Assembly (NCBI GenBank): GCA_022844165.1 | Contig: JALHMH010000009.1 | Span: 62,001-126,000, forward strand | Direction of reading: 5' to 3' | DNA: 64,000 bases | DNA from: Lysobacterales bacterium | GTDB lineage: Bacteria > Pseudomonadota > Gammaproteobacteria > Xanthomonadales > SZUA-5 | In this document: one piece after another, positions 42,054-50,313 of the stretch | How positions within the stretch are numbered: position 1 is the first letter of the stretch | Layout of the letters: the number at the start of each line of letters is the position of its first letter | Notes under the pieces: model-generated | What the model saw: only the letters and a program-made list of their open reading frames with translations | The model's database searches: none | Told to the model about the DNA's origin: nothing | Program-made: the position numbers and the translations under genes

Positions 42054-43835
42054 TCAACCCTTTTTCGGAATGTACAAATCCGTGATAGTACCTTCGAACA
42101 CTTCGGCCGCCATGCCCACTGACTCGCTCAAGGTCGGGTGTGGATGAATGGTCAACCCAATATCGGCGGCATCACAACCCATTTCGATGGCGAGCGCGGT
42201 TTCGCTGATCAAATCGCCAGCATTCGGCCCGACGATGCCGGCACCCATCACACGATGGCTGTCAGCGTCGAAGATCAGTTTTGTGAAACCTTCCGTGCGA
42301 TCGATTCCGATCGCACGGCCGCTGGCCGCATACGGGAACTTGCCAACGCCGACATTGAGTCCTTGCGCCCTGGCCTCGCTCTCGGTCACCCCGACCCAGG
42401 CGATTTCCGGATCAGTGTAGGCCACGCTCGGAATAACGCGCGCGACGAACTCCACATTGTGCCCTGCCGCCACTTCCGCAGCGACTTTTCCCTCGTGTGT
42501 GGCTTTGTGCGCAAGCATCGGCTGCCCAACGATATCGCCGATCGCGAAGATGTGCGGCACGTTGGTGCGCATTTGCTTATCGACTGGGATGAACCCGCGT
42601 TCGGTGACCTGAACACCGGCATTCTCGGCGCCGATCTTGCGGCCATTGGGCGTTCGCCCGACGGCACACAACACACGATCATAAAGCGTGGGCGGCGGCA
42701 CGTTTTCGCCCTCGAACGTGGCGAGTAATCCCTCGGGCCTGGATTCGATCGAGGCCACTTTGGTCTTGAGGTGGATTCCACCATAGCGTTTGCCGATGCG
42801 TTGTTGCAACGGTCGCACCAAGTCCGGATCGGCACCGGGCATCAGTTGATCAAGCCACTCGACCACCGTCACCTGGCTGCCGAGAGCGTCATACACACAA
42901 GCCATTTCCAGACCAATGATGCCGCCGCCAATCACCAGAAGTTTGCCCTGGGTATCGGCCAATTCCAACGCGTCGGTCGAGTCCATCAAACGTGGATCGC
43001 CCCACGGCAGGCCCGGCAGTTTCACCGCTTGCGAGCCGGCAGCGATCACCGCGTGCTGAAAGCCGATTGTGGTTTGACTGCCGTCGGCGAGCGAGACAAC
43101 CACGCTGTTCGCCGAGGCGAATGTGCCGCTACCGGTGACGACCCGGACTTTGCGTTGTTTGGCCATGCCTGCCAAACCACCTGTCAGCTTGCTCACGACC
43201 TTGTTCTTGAATCCGCGCAGCTTTGGCAAATCGATGGTCGGTGAACCAAAACTGATCCCCAATTCAGCAAAGTGCGCCGCTTCGTCGAGCACACGTGCCG
43301 CGTGCAAGAGCGCCTTGGACGGTATACAACCGACATTCAGACAAACACCGCCCAGCGTCGGATAACGCTCGACCAGAATCACGTCGAGCCCCAGGTCCGC
43401 CGCACGAAATGCCGCGGTGTAACCTCCCGGCCCTGCGCCCAGAACCAGGAACTGGCATTGCTCGTCGGTCCTTGTGTCAGGACGTGGATTGCGGGCTGAC
43501 GGCTGCGAGGTTGCGCCGGGTTGCGGGTGATTCACGGGCAGTCGATGGCCATGAGCAGCGGTCGGCGGCGAGCTCGCCGGTTTGGAATCGGTTGTCTCGG
43601 CGACTTCGACGGTTGCGATAACGCTGCCCTCGGATACCTTGTCGCCGAGCCTGACTCGCAACTCCTTGACCACGCCGGCGGCGCTTGTTGGCACTTCCAT
43701 CGTGGCCTTGTCCGACTCCAGAGTGATCAGTCCCTGGTCGAGTTTGACAGCATCGCCGGGCTTGACCAGCAATTCGATCACCGGCACATCGTTGTAGCCG
43801 CCGATATCGGGCACCTTGATATCCATCGTCGCCAT
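42054..43835 (-). CDS. lpdA: Dihydrolipoyl dehydrogenase with N-terminal lipoyl domain
   Basis: A 593-residue E3 flavoprotein that reoxidises lipoamide in 2-oxoacid dehydrogenase complexes. A lipoyl domain comes first (about 1-80), with the lipoylation Lys in 'LESDKATMEVP'. A linker rich in Pro/Ser/Arg follows (about 82-125), then the FAD motif 'LGAGPGGYTAAFRAADLG', the redox disulfide 'GGVCLNVGCIPSK', the NAD motif 'VIGGGIIGLEMACVYDALG', 'AIGDIVGQPMLAHKA' and the C-terminal base 'HPHPTLSE' (His). The ATG at 43835 fits. Lipoyl-E3 fusions usually sit beside aceE/aceF; here E1 and E2 genes are absent from the window and an LprI-like gene follows. Confidence 0.95.
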   Translation of the reverse strand: MATMDIKVPDIGGYNDVPVIELLVKPGDAVKLDQGLITLESDKATMEVPTSAAGVVKELRVRLGDKVSEGSVIATVEVAETTDSKPASSPPTAAHGHRLPVNHPQPGATSQPSARNPRPDTRTDEQCQFLVLGAGPGGYTAAFRAADLGLDVILVERYPTLGGVCLNVGCIPSKALLHAARVLDEAAHFAELGISFGSPTIDLPKLRGFKNKVVSKLTGGLAGMAKQRKVRVVTGSGTFASANSVVVSLADGSQTTIGFQHAVIAAGSQAVKLPGLPWGDPRLMDSTDALELADTQGKLLVIGGGIIGLEMACVYDALGSQVTVVEWLDQLMPGADPDLVRPLQQRIGKRYGGIHLKTKVASIESRPEGLLATFEGENVPPPTLYDRVLCAVGRTPNGRKIGAENAGVQVTERGFIPVDKQMRTNVPHIFAIGDIVGQPMLAHKATHEGKVAAEVAAGHNVEFVARVIPSVAYTDPEIAWVGVTESEARAQGLNVGVGKFPYAASGRAIGIDRTEGFTKLIFDADSHRVMGAGIVGPNAGDLISETALAIEMGCDAADIGLTIHPHPTLSESVGMAAEVFEGTITDLYIPKKG

Positions 43836-43886
43836 GGTGATCTGCCTATAAGCTGTGAGCTACGCGGAGAATAGCGGCGCGCAACG

Positions 43887-43914
43887 GAAAACGGCGCCCC
43901 AGGGCGCCGTTTTC
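43887..43914 (-). terminator. Terminator after the DUF2059 gene
   Basis: A perfect 13-bp inverted repeat, GAAAACGGCGCCC (43887-43899) with GGGCGCCGTTTTC (43902-43914), loop CA. On the minus strand it lies 35 bp after the DUF2059 stop and ends in TTTTC, so it closes that gene and isolates lpdA, whose start is 51 bp further on. Confidence 0.85.
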
Positions 43915-43948
43915 TGTGTTGCCGCCCAGAGTACAGCGGGCGCAGCGG

Positions 43949-44470
43949 CTATTGGGCGGGCGTATCGCCCTGCGCCGCCTGGCAGGCACGGTATGCCTCG
44001 TCGAGCTTCGGCGCCAACTCCTGGCCAATGCCTTGAGCCTTTTCCATGGAGGCTTGCATACGCTGCTGAGATGCGCCCTGGATGCGTTGCATAATCTCCG
44101 GCGTCTTGTCCAACAGCTTTTGTCCAAGATCAGATGCAAAAAACGCCGTCATCGTCTCCAATTCCTGCTGCGAAAAAACATCGGTGTAGACGGCCGCAAA
44201 GTCCTTTCGAATTTCGCCAATCTCGCCGTCAGAGAAGGTAATCGCTCCCATCCGCTTGCTGAAATCGTCGAGGACCGGTTTGGCGCTCGCGCATCCCTGA
44301 AATTGAGCGACCGTGCTTTGCACCATCGGCGCCGTGGGATCCTTGAGCATTTTGAGCGGCTCATCGGCGCGAGAGGCCTGGATCATCTTCATCGCCGCCG
44401 CCGTATGCGCATCGCTGGCAGAAGCAGGATCGGCGGCGGTCAACGTAGCGGCCAGCAGCAAGGACAACAT
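43949..44470 (-). CDS. Exported DUF2059-type protein
   Basis: A 173-residue periplasmic protein. A signal peptide (MLSLLLAATLTAADPASA) precedes a helical domain of the DUF2059 type. The hallmark is 'YTDVFSQQELETMTAFFASDLGQKLLDKTPEIM' (read in parts): a Phe-Ser-x-x-Glu turn, then FxxSxxGQKLxxKxP. Two Cys (in 'FQGCASAKP' and 'YRACQAAQ') could form a disulfide. Function unknown. The ATG at 44468-44470 has AGGAG upstream; the same frame stays open far beyond, to 46411, but that part lies opposite the kinase gene and is not coding. It is divergent from the Ser/Thr kinase operon, 147 bp away. Confidence 0.83.
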   Translation of the reverse strand: MLSLLLAATLTAADPASASDAHTAAAMKMIQASRADEPLKMLKDPTAPMVQSTVAQFQGCASAKPVLDDFSKRMGAITFSDGEIGEIRKDFAAVYTDVFSQQELETMTAFFASDLGQKLLDKTPEIMQRIQGASQQRMQASMEKAQGIGQELAPKLDEAYRACQAAQGDTPAQ

Positions 44471-44617
44471 CAGTTTTTCTCCTAAAAAACAAAAAAAGCG
44501 CCGACAAGGGGCACTGCGGGGCGCGGAGCATAGCGCGCAAGCCTGCGACTGACATACTGCGCTAGAGTTTCGTGCTGCTAAACTCTGACCTCCCTTACCG
44601 TTCAGGATCCTCTCGCT

Positions 44618-46945
44618 GTGGCATTTCCGGAGATTCCAGGCTATGCGCTGGAACGCCAGCTCGGCTCCGGCGGCATGGCGACCGTGTATCTCGCCGTTCA
44701 GTTGTCGTTGGAGCGCCGCGTTGCGATCAAGGTCCTCAGAGCGACTGGCGCCGAAGACGACCCTGAGCGAACCGAAAAACGCTTCCTGCGAGAGGGCCGC
44801 ACGCTCGCCAAGATCACGCATAAGAACGTCTGCGGTATTTACGACATCGCCAAAGTTGGCGATATCGCCTACATCGCAATGGAGTATCTCGACGGGGGCA
44901 CGTTGGTCGACAAGCTTCGTCGGGGCGTATCGGTTGCGGAGTCCATCGCCATCGTTGTGCAGGTGGGATCGGCGCTGGACGAAGCGCACAAACTGGGCAT
45001 CGTTCACCGCGACCTGAAGCCAGCCAACGTCATGCTGCGCGGCGGCCGCGTCCCGGTGTTGACCGATTTTGGCATCGCGCGCGAACTGACTGCCAGCCAG
45101 ACGCGCATCACCGCCGAAAACATGATCGTCGGCACGCCGATTTACATGAGCCCGGAACAGGTTTCGGGTGGCGAGGTCGACGGTCGTTCCGATTTGTATT
45201 CGCTGGGCATCATGTTCTATGAGCTGTTGATTGGTCGCCCGCCCTACCAGGGCGACACGCCAATCGCGGTGTGTATGCAGCATTTGACGGCCGACCTGCC
45301 GCGTTTGCCACCCGAATTCACCGATTTGCAACCCGTGTTGGACCGCATGCTGGCCAAGCGTCGCGACGATCGTTTCGCCAACATGGCCGAATTCAATCAT
45401 GCACTGCGCGACGTTTTCATTGCATCCGAGGCGCTGCGTACAGTGCTGCGTTTTGCGCCGGACACGCCTTGGTCCGAGCAGCTTCGCGATCTTGGATTTT
45501 CCTTCGATACGTTGCGCGATGCAGAAGTCAGGGCAGCCCTCGACCAACGCCGGAAGACGCGCGTTGCTCCGAAAGTCCGGGGGAAAACCCCAGGCACACC
45601 CATTGCGCCAAAACGAATCGGTTTGTGGTTGGGAATCGCAACATTGGCCCTTGCCCTCGGTAGCGGCGGATGGTGGTTGGCAACGCGGCCGATCATCGAG
45701 CCTCCCATCGATGCCGAAACGCAACTGACACGGGCGAAGCTGCTCAACACCTTGAGCGAAATTGTTCAACAAAAAATCAATGACGGTCAGCTCGACGAGG
45801 GCCCCGGCAACGCTCTGGCCAAGTTGCGCGACATGCGCGACGTGGATCCACAGTCCGAATACGTGCGCAGCGCTGCCAAGAGCCTTATCGCTGCGTTGGA
45901 AAAGCGGGCGCGTGGCGAATTGGCCGCTCAGAATCTGGGCGCACTGGACAAAACCCTGGCTTCGATGCAGGCGGCGGACGCCGCCGCGCCCGCACTGGGA
46001 GACCTGAGCGCACAACGTGCCACGTTGGCGCAAGCACAAGCCAATGCGGTGGCAACACGACAACGGTTGCAGCGCCTTGCTCAACTTTTGGATGGCGCCA
46101 CACCGAACAGCGGCGAACGATTGATCGACCTTTATCTGGACTTGCAACGGACGCTCAGCACCGATCCTGAGTTCCGGCGATTGGAGCCGCGTGCTCTGGG
46201 CGCGTCTATCGCCGCCATTCGAACCGCGCAGGCGGCAGGACAGTTGCAGATTGCCGCCAACGACGCACAGGCTTTGCTGCGCGCGGTGCCAGATAACCGC
46301 GACGCGCAAACTCTCGCCAGGCGGATCGAAGACGATCTTAATCAGGCCACGCTGGGCCAGGCACTCGATCGCTGGCGCATGCAACTGGCACAACCGCTGG
46401 ATGCGGAACATCTGGCGGCCTTGCTGCTGGGCCTGCGTGAGCTGTCGGACCTCAAATTGCCCGAGCGAGATCTGAATGCGTTACGCGATGAACTGGTACG
46501 CTCCATTGGCCTTCGGGCCACGGCGCTAGAGCAGGAGAGGCGCTTCGACGATGCCACCGCGTTGCTCGGCCAGGCCAGACGCGAACTTGACAGCGAAGTT
46601 CTCAATCAGTCGTTGGGACGAATCACAACCGCTCGTGACGCGGCGCTCGCCGCCGACCGCGCCGCCGCCGACCGCGCCCGTCAAGGCCAGTTGGCGATCA
46701 GCAGCGCGCCCTGGTCGAAGATCGAGTCGGTCGTCGACGACGCTGGCCAGCGCATTGCACTGCCGGCCGATGCGGTAACGCCGCTGCTGCTGAATTTGGC
46801 CGAAGGCCGCTACCGCATTACGTTGGTCAGCGGATCGCAGCGACGCCAGGAGAGCATCGTTGTCGAACGTGGCAGGCTGGCGACGCTGTCGGTCAAGCTC
46901 GGCGGACTCAGCGTTGAGGAATACTTTGAGGAGACCGGCGGGTGA
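44618..46945 (+). CDS. Membrane Ser/Thr protein kinase with C-terminal PEGA-like domain
   Basis: A 775-residue Hanks-type kinase. The kinase domain (about 8-270) has 'GSGGMATVYLA', the ATP-binding Lys38, 'HRDLKPANV' at 130-138, 'DFGIAREL' at 150-157 and 'GTPIYMSPEQ' in the activation segment, so it should be active. One membrane helix (about 328-347) is followed by a long, largely helical periplasmic region with TPR- or coiled-coil-like text (about 355-710), then a short beta domain with PEGA-like sequence ('EGRYRITLVSGSQRRQESIVVERGR'). The start is GTG at 44618. Its stop overlaps the next gene's GTG (GTGA), so kinase and partner are translated together. Confidence 0.9.
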   Translation: MAFPEIPGYALERQLGSGGMATVYLAVQLSLERRVAIKVLRATGAEDDPERTEKRFLREGRTLAKITHKNVCGIYDIAKVGDIAYIAMEYLDGGTLVDKLRRGVSVAESIAIVVQVGSALDEAHKLGIVHRDLKPANVMLRGGRVPVLTDFGIARELTASQTRITAENMIVGTPIYMSPEQVSGGEVDGRSDLYSLGIMFYELLIGRPPYQGDTPIAVCMQHLTADLPRLPPEFTDLQPVLDRMLAKRRDDRFANMAEFNHALRDVFIASEALRTVLRFAPDTPWSEQLRDLGFSFDTLRDAEVRAALDQRRKTRVAPKVRGKTPGTPIAPKRIGLWLGIATLALALGSGGWWLATRPIIEPPIDAETQLTRAKLLNTLSEIVQQKINDGQLDEGPGNALAKLRDMRDVDPQSEYVRSAAKSLIAALEKRARGELAAQNLGALDKTLASMQAADAAAPALGDLSAQRATLAQAQANAVATRQRLQRLAQLLDGATPNSGERLIDLYLDLQRTLSTDPEFRRLEPRALGASIAAIRTAQAAGQLQIAANDAQALLRAVPDNRDAQTLARRIEDDLNQATLGQALDRWRMQLAQPLDAEHLAALLLGLRELSDLKLPERDLNALRDELVRSIGLRATALEQERRFDDATALLGQARRELDSEVLNQSLGRITTARDAALAADRAAADRARQGQLAISSAPWSKIESVVDDAGQRIALPADAVTPLLLNLAEGRYRITLVSGSQRRQESIVVERGRLATLSVKLGGLSVEEYFEETGG

Positions 46946-48237
46946 ATGCCCGATCGTTGTGCCTGCTCTTACTCTGCTCCGCGCCAGCCCTGGCGGACTT
47001 CAAGGCCGCCTATCGCGACGGCCTGAAGGCCGCCGAACGCAAGGACTGGCCAAAAGTCGAAGCGCAAATGCGCGCAGCGCTGGCGGAGGAGCCATCGCCT
47101 AATGCGCGGGTGCGCTTTTACGGCATGCGCTACGACCCTTACATCCCACACTTTTATCTGGGACTGGCCGCCTATTCCCGGGGCGACTGCAGAGCCGCGC
47201 TCGGCTTCTTTAACAATGCTGCGCACCGAGCCATCATCGACGGAATTGGCGCCGAGTTCGCCAGGCAAAAGACGATGACCGATCGTTGCCAGACGCAACT
47301 GGCCCAAACACCGACGGACGCTCCCGCACCGACAAAACCGGTTGCCGCGGTTGCCGATCAGCCCGCCAGCACGGCACAACCGCAATCTGTGCCACGGCCG
47401 GTGCCAACGCAAACCGCCTCAACGCCAGCGCGTGTCGATCAGGCGCGGCTGGCTTCCGTCCAGCGCCAATTGAAGCTGACTCAGAGCCGCCTGGATGCAA
47501 TCACGCGTGAACTTCGCGCACCCGGAGGAGATCCGGCTTGGACTGCTCAACAGCGCGGGCTTAGCGCCGATCTGAACCGAATTTCGGGCTCGCTCTCTGG
47601 CGCTGACAACACCCGCCTGGATACACTTGGACGCGAACTTGCGGCGCTGGACGGACGCGCGGCGGCGCTTGCTCAGGCCGTCGGACAAGCTGCTGCGCAA
47701 GCTCGAAACAAGGCGCTGGCCGACGCCAAACAGCGCCTCGCGCAGAGCATGGCTGCGGCGCGGGAAACCGCTCAATCCGCTCCGGCAGCAGACGCGGCAG
47801 GCCTGCGCGACCAGATCGCAAATGCACAAGCCCAGGTGAATTCGGACAATGTCGCCTCGGTGGTTGAGGCGACTCGTGTACTCGATGCCGCCACGGCCAC
47901 GCTGCGACTTCGCGTCCAGGAGCGCCAGGCCGTTGTTGCCATGCGCACGGCACTGCGCCCCCTGATCGATGCGTTTTTGGCCGGCGAGTACGCCAGGGCC
48001 GCCGCCTGGCGCGATGAAGCGGCACTGCGCGACTATCCCAAAGCGCGGGCGCAAATGCTCCTGTTGCGCGCGGCGGCGCGATTCGAAATCTACGTCCTGG
48101 GCGCCGAATCCGACGCCACGGTTTTGGAGACAGTGCGGCAAGATGTGCGACAGGCGCGTTCACTAGACACTCAATTGGCACCTTCAACGCGAGCTTTTTC
48201 GCCGCGATTTCGCGCGTTGTTTGCAAGTACACGATGA
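46942..48237 (+). CDS. Exported coiled-coil protein co-translated with the kinase
   Basis: A 431-residue protein of no recognised family. A signal peptide (GTG start, ARSLCLLLLCSAPALA) leads into a TPR-like pair ('YRDGLKAAERKDWPKVEAQMRAAL' and 'YLGLAAYSRGDCRAALGFFNNAA', read in parts), a Pro/Thr-rich linker (about 120-155), long Ala-rich coiled coils (about 160-330), and a final helical domain. The start overlaps the kinase stop by 4 bp, giving tight coupling. The kinase's outer region is also helical and TPR-like, so the two may interact across or in the periplasm. This is inference from layout; no homologue was recognised. Confidence 0.78.
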   Translation: MNARSLCLLLLCSAPALADFKAAYRDGLKAAERKDWPKVEAQMRAALAEEPSPNARVRFYGMRYDPYIPHFYLGLAAYSRGDCRAALGFFNNAAHRAIIDGIGAEFARQKTMTDRCQTQLAQTPTDAPAPTKPVAAVADQPASTAQPQSVPRPVPTQTASTPARVDQARLASVQRQLKLTQSRLDAITRELRAPGGDPAWTAQQRGLSADLNRISGSLSGADNTRLDTLGRELAALDGRAAALAQAVGQAAAQARNKALADAKQRLAQSMAAARETAQSAPAADAAGLRDQIANAQAQVNSDNVASVVEATRVLDAATATLRLRVQERQAVVAMRTALRPLIDAFLAGEYARAAAWRDEAALRDYPKARAQMLLLRAAARFEIYVLGAESDATVLETVRQDVRQARSLDTQLAPSTRAFSPRFRALFASTR

Positions 48238-48338
48238 ACGAAACGCATGCGCGGTTTCATGTCTCGGCGTGACACAAGTTAAACTCCGCAAATTGGTCCG
48301 CGAGTCATCGCGCCTCCGATATCTTTCTAGGACACAAC

Positions 48339-50258
48339 ATGAATTCACTCCGTTCGGCTGCCATCCTTATTGCCTTATCCATCGGTTCGGCGGCGATTGC
48401 CGATAGCAAAGCCCTGAAGGGTGGATCGACCCGGCTTGCGATTAACAATTCTGGCGCTATTGACCTGGTCACCAGCAGCCCGATTCAGTACTTCAACCGT
48501 TCCGTCGCACAAGGCCGCCAAATCATCAACCTGCGCGTGGGCCAACCGGTGTTGTGCACGGACTTCGCGCCCGCGCCCGTCGGCAATCGCGTCGGTCTGA
48601 GCATTACCGATCCAAACAACGACGCAACAGCGCCGATGTATGGCGGCATTTCCAGTTACGATTACATCACCAATGGCGCGCAACCTTCTCTGTTCCGCAT
48701 CTCATCCGACGCCAGCCTCGCCTGCTGCATTATGTTGCCCGCCGCGAATGCTTCGTGTGTGCAAGGAAGTTTTGGCGGCCTGGTGCTCAATCAGCTCTTC
48801 CGCGACGGATTCGAGGCCATTGCAACACCTCCGGGCTCCCCCGCGACCAATCTGGTGGTCACACGAACGGCACCCGGCACGATCCATTCTGGCGGTATCT
48901 TGAGCTATTCGTTTACCATCACCAACAGCGGCGGCTCGGCCAGCGGCGTTCGGGTGCGCGACTGGTATCCGAAGTCGCCCGCATTTTCGGCATCCCTGGG
49001 CAGCGGCGATTGGACATGCACGGCCAATACGGTGGGTGCAAGCTGCGGCATCTCTGGCGCGCAAACCGGCAATGTGGCGCTCAACAACGTTTCGCTCGAT
49101 CAAAACGCGTCGATCACCATTGCGATCAATCGCCCCGTCGCCAGCGGCATCACCAACGGCTCTACGTTATCCGTGAGCGCGGCCGCCTTCTCCGGACCGA
49201 GCGATAATGAGTCGCAGCTGATCGACAACCAGGCCGCCGCGACCGTCACCGTTGGCCAGTTCAGCTACACAGCCACCAGCAGTCTTTCCTTCAATGGTAC
49301 GCAAGGCATCTCCACGGCCGCACAAGATGTTGTGATCACCGCCAATGCCGGCAATGCCGGAACGTTAGTTGTCAGCAATTGCACATTTGGCGGCAGCCAC
49401 CCGAGCGACTTTGCATTCCTGCAGAACCCCAACTTCCCTGTCGGCGTCGCCATCGGCGGTACGCGCAATCTGCCAATTGTGTTTACCGGGTCAGCAGTTG
49501 GCGCGCGTTCCGCGACGCTGACATGTTCGACGAACGCGACCTCCCCGGCGCAGCCTAACTTTGTGGTCAACCTCAGCGGTACCGCAAGCGCACCAAACAG
49601 CGCACCCACGATTTCGGATATCGCCAATCAGCCTGGTCTTGAAGACGTGGTTGTTGGCCCGATCGCTTTCACTGCCAACGACAGCGACAATGTGCTGACG
49701 CCAGCCAGCTTCAGCTGCAACGACACCACGCTGGTCGCGCCGGCGGGCTGTGTGTTTGCGGGCTCGGAGCCCAATTTCACGCTGACGATCACGCCGAAGC
49801 CGAATGCCAACGGCGTTGCGACGGTGCAGGTCACAGTGAGCGATGGAATCAACAGCGCCAGCGACAGCTTCCAATTGACACTCGGAGCGGTCAATGACGC
49901 GCCTGACTTCCAACTGGCACCCAACAAGGGCTACGCGCCAGGCACGCAAGGTCCGCAATCGGTCATCAATTTTGTGCAAAACCGCGTGCCGGGCGGTGGC
50001 CCCGATGAGAACGCGCAAACCACATCGGTCGCGTCGGTTACCGTTCTGGGCAGTCCAACCATTTTCGCTCAGTTCGGATCACCGAGTTACAACGCGACCA
50101 ACAATGCGCTGTCTTTCAGTTTGAACGGCACATCCGGATCAGCAACGGTCCGCGTTCGAGTGGAAGACAACGGCGCGAACGGTGGTCCGAATGGCGACGT
50201 GAATTTCCGCGAGCGCGATTTCACGATCACGGTGAACCCACCATCGAGCAGTGATTGA
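48339..50258 (+). CDS. Large secreted protein with Ig/cadherin-like repeats
   Basis: A 639-residue secreted protein. The signal peptide (MNSLRSAAILIALSIGSAAIA) precedes a unique N-terminal domain that ends in 'LNQLFRDGFEA', a motif I associate with secreted proteins of this bacterial group. Then come beta-sandwich modules: a DUF11-like repeat ('VVTRTAPGTIHSGGILSYSFTITNSGG', read in parts), an 'NAGTLVVSNCTFGGSHPSDFAF' module with a conserved Cys pair, and two cadherin-like modules ('APTISDIANQPGLEDV' and 'NDAPDFQLAP'). Such proteins are usually cell-surface or adhesion factors; the ligand cannot be predicted. ATG at 48339. The 101 bp upstream hold no gene. Confidence 0.8.
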   Translation: MNSLRSAAILIALSIGSAAIADSKALKGGSTRLAINNSGAIDLVTSSPIQYFNRSVAQGRQIINLRVGQPVLCTDFAPAPVGNRVGLSITDPNNDATAPMYGGISSYDYITNGAQPSLFRISSDASLACCIMLPAANASCVQGSFGGLVLNQLFRDGFEAIATPPGSPATNLVVTRTAPGTIHSGGILSYSFTITNSGGSASGVRVRDWYPKSPAFSASLGSGDWTCTANTVGASCGISGAQTGNVALNNVSLDQNASITIAINRPVASGITNGSTLSVSAAAFSGPSDNESQLIDNQAAATVTVGQFSYTATSSLSFNGTQGISTAAQDVVITANAGNAGTLVVSNCTFGGSHPSDFAFLQNPNFPVGVAIGGTRNLPIVFTGSAVGARSATLTCSTNATSPAQPNFVVNLSGTASAPNSAPTISDIANQPGLEDVVVGPIAFTANDSDNVLTPASFSCNDTTLVAPAGCVFAGSEPNFTLTITPKPNANGVATVQVTVSDGINSASDSFQLTLGAVNDAPDFQLAPNKGYAPGTQGPQSVINFVQNRVPGGGPDENAQTTSVASVTVLGSPTIFAQFGSPSYNATNNALSFSLNGTSGSATVRVRVEDNGANGGPNGDVNFRERDFTITVNPPSSSD

Positions 50259-50313
50259 TGTTCCGGAGCGGTGCGCCGGAAGGCTCACCGCTCCAAAGAC
50301 GCAAAATAGTGCG

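Noticed and set aside
44471..46411. Upstream extension of the DUF2059 frame, to 820 codons
   Set aside because: The extension lies opposite the kinase gene. The signal peptide and AGGAG ribosome site place the start at 44470.
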